A DNA stretch of 64,000 nt from Rostratula benghalensis (lineage: Eukaryota > Chordata > Aves > Charadriiformes > Rostratulidae): positions 904,356 to 968,355 of the forward strand of contig VXAI01000117.1 in assembly GCA_013399305.1 (NCBI GenBank), in the 5' to 3' direction. Below are positions 62,237 to 64,000 of this stretch, piece after piece. Below the pieces are notes generated by a model. That model was not told where the DNA came from, made no database searches, and was given only the letters and a program-made list of their open reading frames with translations. Made by a program: the position numbers and the translations under genes. Each line of letters starts with the position of its first letter. Within the stretch, counting starts at the first letter, position 1.

Positions 62237-64000
62237 CTACAGAATACAGAAAAGTGGATACATTAGATTGCATGTCACAAGAATAAGAAGGACTTTTGAT
62301 CCCCGAAAATCTTTCACCTATAAAAGGCAGAGTCTATCCTTTGGTAAAAGAATTTCTCCAAAATGGGGGACCCTCATATTTTAGGAAAGAAGAACACCTG
62401 TACCATTAATTACACTTAGTAACACCCTTGGAAAAAGAATCCTTAATATCTGTCCAGGGAAAAAAGGAATACCTAAGCAAACCAAAAACTTCCCCTTGGG
62501 AGTAAACCAAACTCCTTAAAGTGAAACGTGCTTGCTGGGGGAAAATAAGGCTGTGTATTAAACTCCAATGCTACATCTATAAATAAATCCAGGTTATCTG
62601 AATGTCGGCGTTTGCAGAAGAATATCGAAATTTCTCTTTCCCCATTCTGTATATCCTTCCACGCCTCAGCAAAGGACTTGAGAGAGGATTCATTTTTCTA
62701 AAAATAAATAAATAATAATAATAAAAAAAATATCTCACTTGAAGATTTCCCTGCCAAAACAAATGTTTCTGATAATCAAGGATATTATCTTGCAAATGGG
62801 TGTGTGGAATTGAGCTGAACATTGTAAAGATATCAGCTGTGATCTTATAATGTAGTCTACATTCCTCATTGTTTCCTGCTATCTGGCAGAGATCTCTGAA
62901 ACAACTGCCTTTAATCTACTTTTCCTGGGGCAAAAGGCATCAGCTATTCTTAGTTAAAATGACCATAATTTTCCAATAACATTTTGGGCAACAATAAAGC
63001 TGCCTTTAGTAATCCTGTTTGCAGTGAGCTAAAATCAGATCATCCACTGGGAAGATGGCCAATTTCAAGAACTATAGTTGGGAGAATGAATTGGGGTTTT
63101 GAAGATCATATAATAATTTAGGTTGGAAAGGGACCTCAGGAGATTTTCTGATTCAAGCCCTGAAGTCAAAGCTGGGCCAACTCAGGAGCCCTGTGCACTT
63201 GTGTCTAGGACAAGAATAGACAATCTCCAATCTCTGGGTAAGTTGTAAGGAAAAGAAAGCAAAATGCTACTGAGCAGCACAGCAGCACAGCTTGGCTTTA
63301 TAGTGATATTAGAAGATCAGAATTTTTTGTTTTTCTGCTCATAGCCTGTTGGCAGAGCTTTCAGTGGAAGATGGGGTTGAAGGCTGTAGGAAAAAAAAAA
63401 AAAAGAAAAAAAAGCTTTTTTATTACTCTTCTTATTTGGAGAAATTGCAGGAAAGTCCATAAAACTGTTCTTCTACTGGCTGCCCCTAGTACAATGATTT
63501 TCCTCATCAGGAAATAGGTGTCCAGCCTTATCCAATCAGAATGCTTATTCACCATTGTAAATCCATCCAAAAAGATGCTGTAAGAGGCATCTTTCTGCCA
63601 TGTCAGCCCTGATAAACCGTACCCCTGCACACATTTTCATTTTATCCCTTTGTCGGCTTTTTCTTCAGAGACAAACAAATTAGTTTCACTGCTATGCATC
63701 CTTCCTAGTAGCAGACTGTTAATAACACCAATTCTGCCCTCTTTCCCACCCATTTCCCCTGGCTGTAACATGGTCTTGCCCCAAACCTGATATAAACTGC
63801 CTAAAAAGGCAGCCAAGGTGCTCCTTCAGAAGCTTTCAAAAGTTCGTCTCTGAGTGTGGCGGAAGGATTTGCTTATAAAGCCAATCAGTGTTTGGGAGTG
63901 GGAGCAGAGTTAGATGAACCATTAACATTTACCCCTGAAAAAAAATATGGCTGCATAATTACTATGTGGTAATAATAAGCTGTTTCATCCTAAAACTTTG
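62237..64000. other. Presumed gene B intron 2 (no exon recognised)
   Basis: I searched the minus strand for the signal-peptide exon and the 112-base exon 2 that gene A would predict and found neither. The stretch holds an A/T-rich simple repeat (about 62,698-62,730), a CR1-like fragment and an 89-codon open frame (63,361-63,630, minus) without family features. Confidence 0.5.
63104..63220 (-). mobile_element. Probable CR1 LINE 3'-terminal fragment
   Basis: 'atcatataataatttaggtt' followed by 'ggaaagggacctcaggagat' resembles the reverse complement of a CR1 3' end. The rest is too diverged to align by eye. Confidence 0.6.

Noticed and set aside
63361..63630. 89-codon minus-strand frame upstream of gene B exon 3
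   Set aside because: Considered as a gene B 5' exon. It lacks a signal peptide, the family start motif (NPGLK..ITQ) and the expected exon length and phase.

Overview
The window looks like bird genomic DNA. Three things support this. Several CR1-type LINE fragments are present, with the usual avian 3' end (the 'ggttggactagatgatc...ccttccaaccc...attctatgattc' type). The introns are compact. The gene order RTCB - BPI-fold gene(s) on one strand matches the vertebrate RTCB-BPIFC block. All recognised genes lie on the minus strand, and splice junctions were placed by eye from GT/AG signals and reading-frame continuity.

Layout. Positions 1-12,000 hold no coding exon I recognise. They contain a (CTTT)n microsatellite running into a 256-base assembly gap, a 47-bp tandem duplication and a good CTCF-like motif. 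Positions 12,247-22,646 carry a complete 12-exon RTCB gene (505 codons, all catalytic residues present), fired from a CpG-rich promoter with a long polypurine tract. Positions 24,418-38,828 carry a complete 15-exon secreted BPI/LBP/PLUNC-family gene (471 codons, here 'gene A'). Positions 38,829-46,350 are intergenic, with an AT-rich microsatellite and a decayed CR1 of about 2.1 kb. Positions 46,351-62,236 carry exons 3-15 of a second BPI-fold gene ('gene B'). Its first two exons were not found and probably lie past the right edge.

How the genes relate. RTCB is the essential tRNA-splicing and XBP1-mRNA ligase, a housekeeping gene. The two BPI-fold genes are tandem head-to-tail paralogues. All 12 fully internal exons that can be compared, and exon 3, have identical lengths and phases in both copies, yet protein identity by direct count is only 34% in exon 4 and 55% in exon 8. 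Their cysteines and C-terminal tails also differ. Gene B looks slightly closer to mammalian BPIFC in several exons, while gene A holds the RTCB-adjacent position. Both are probably co-orthologues or old paralogues at the BPIFC locus. This locus-specific expansion of a lipid/LPS-binding family is the most interesting content here.
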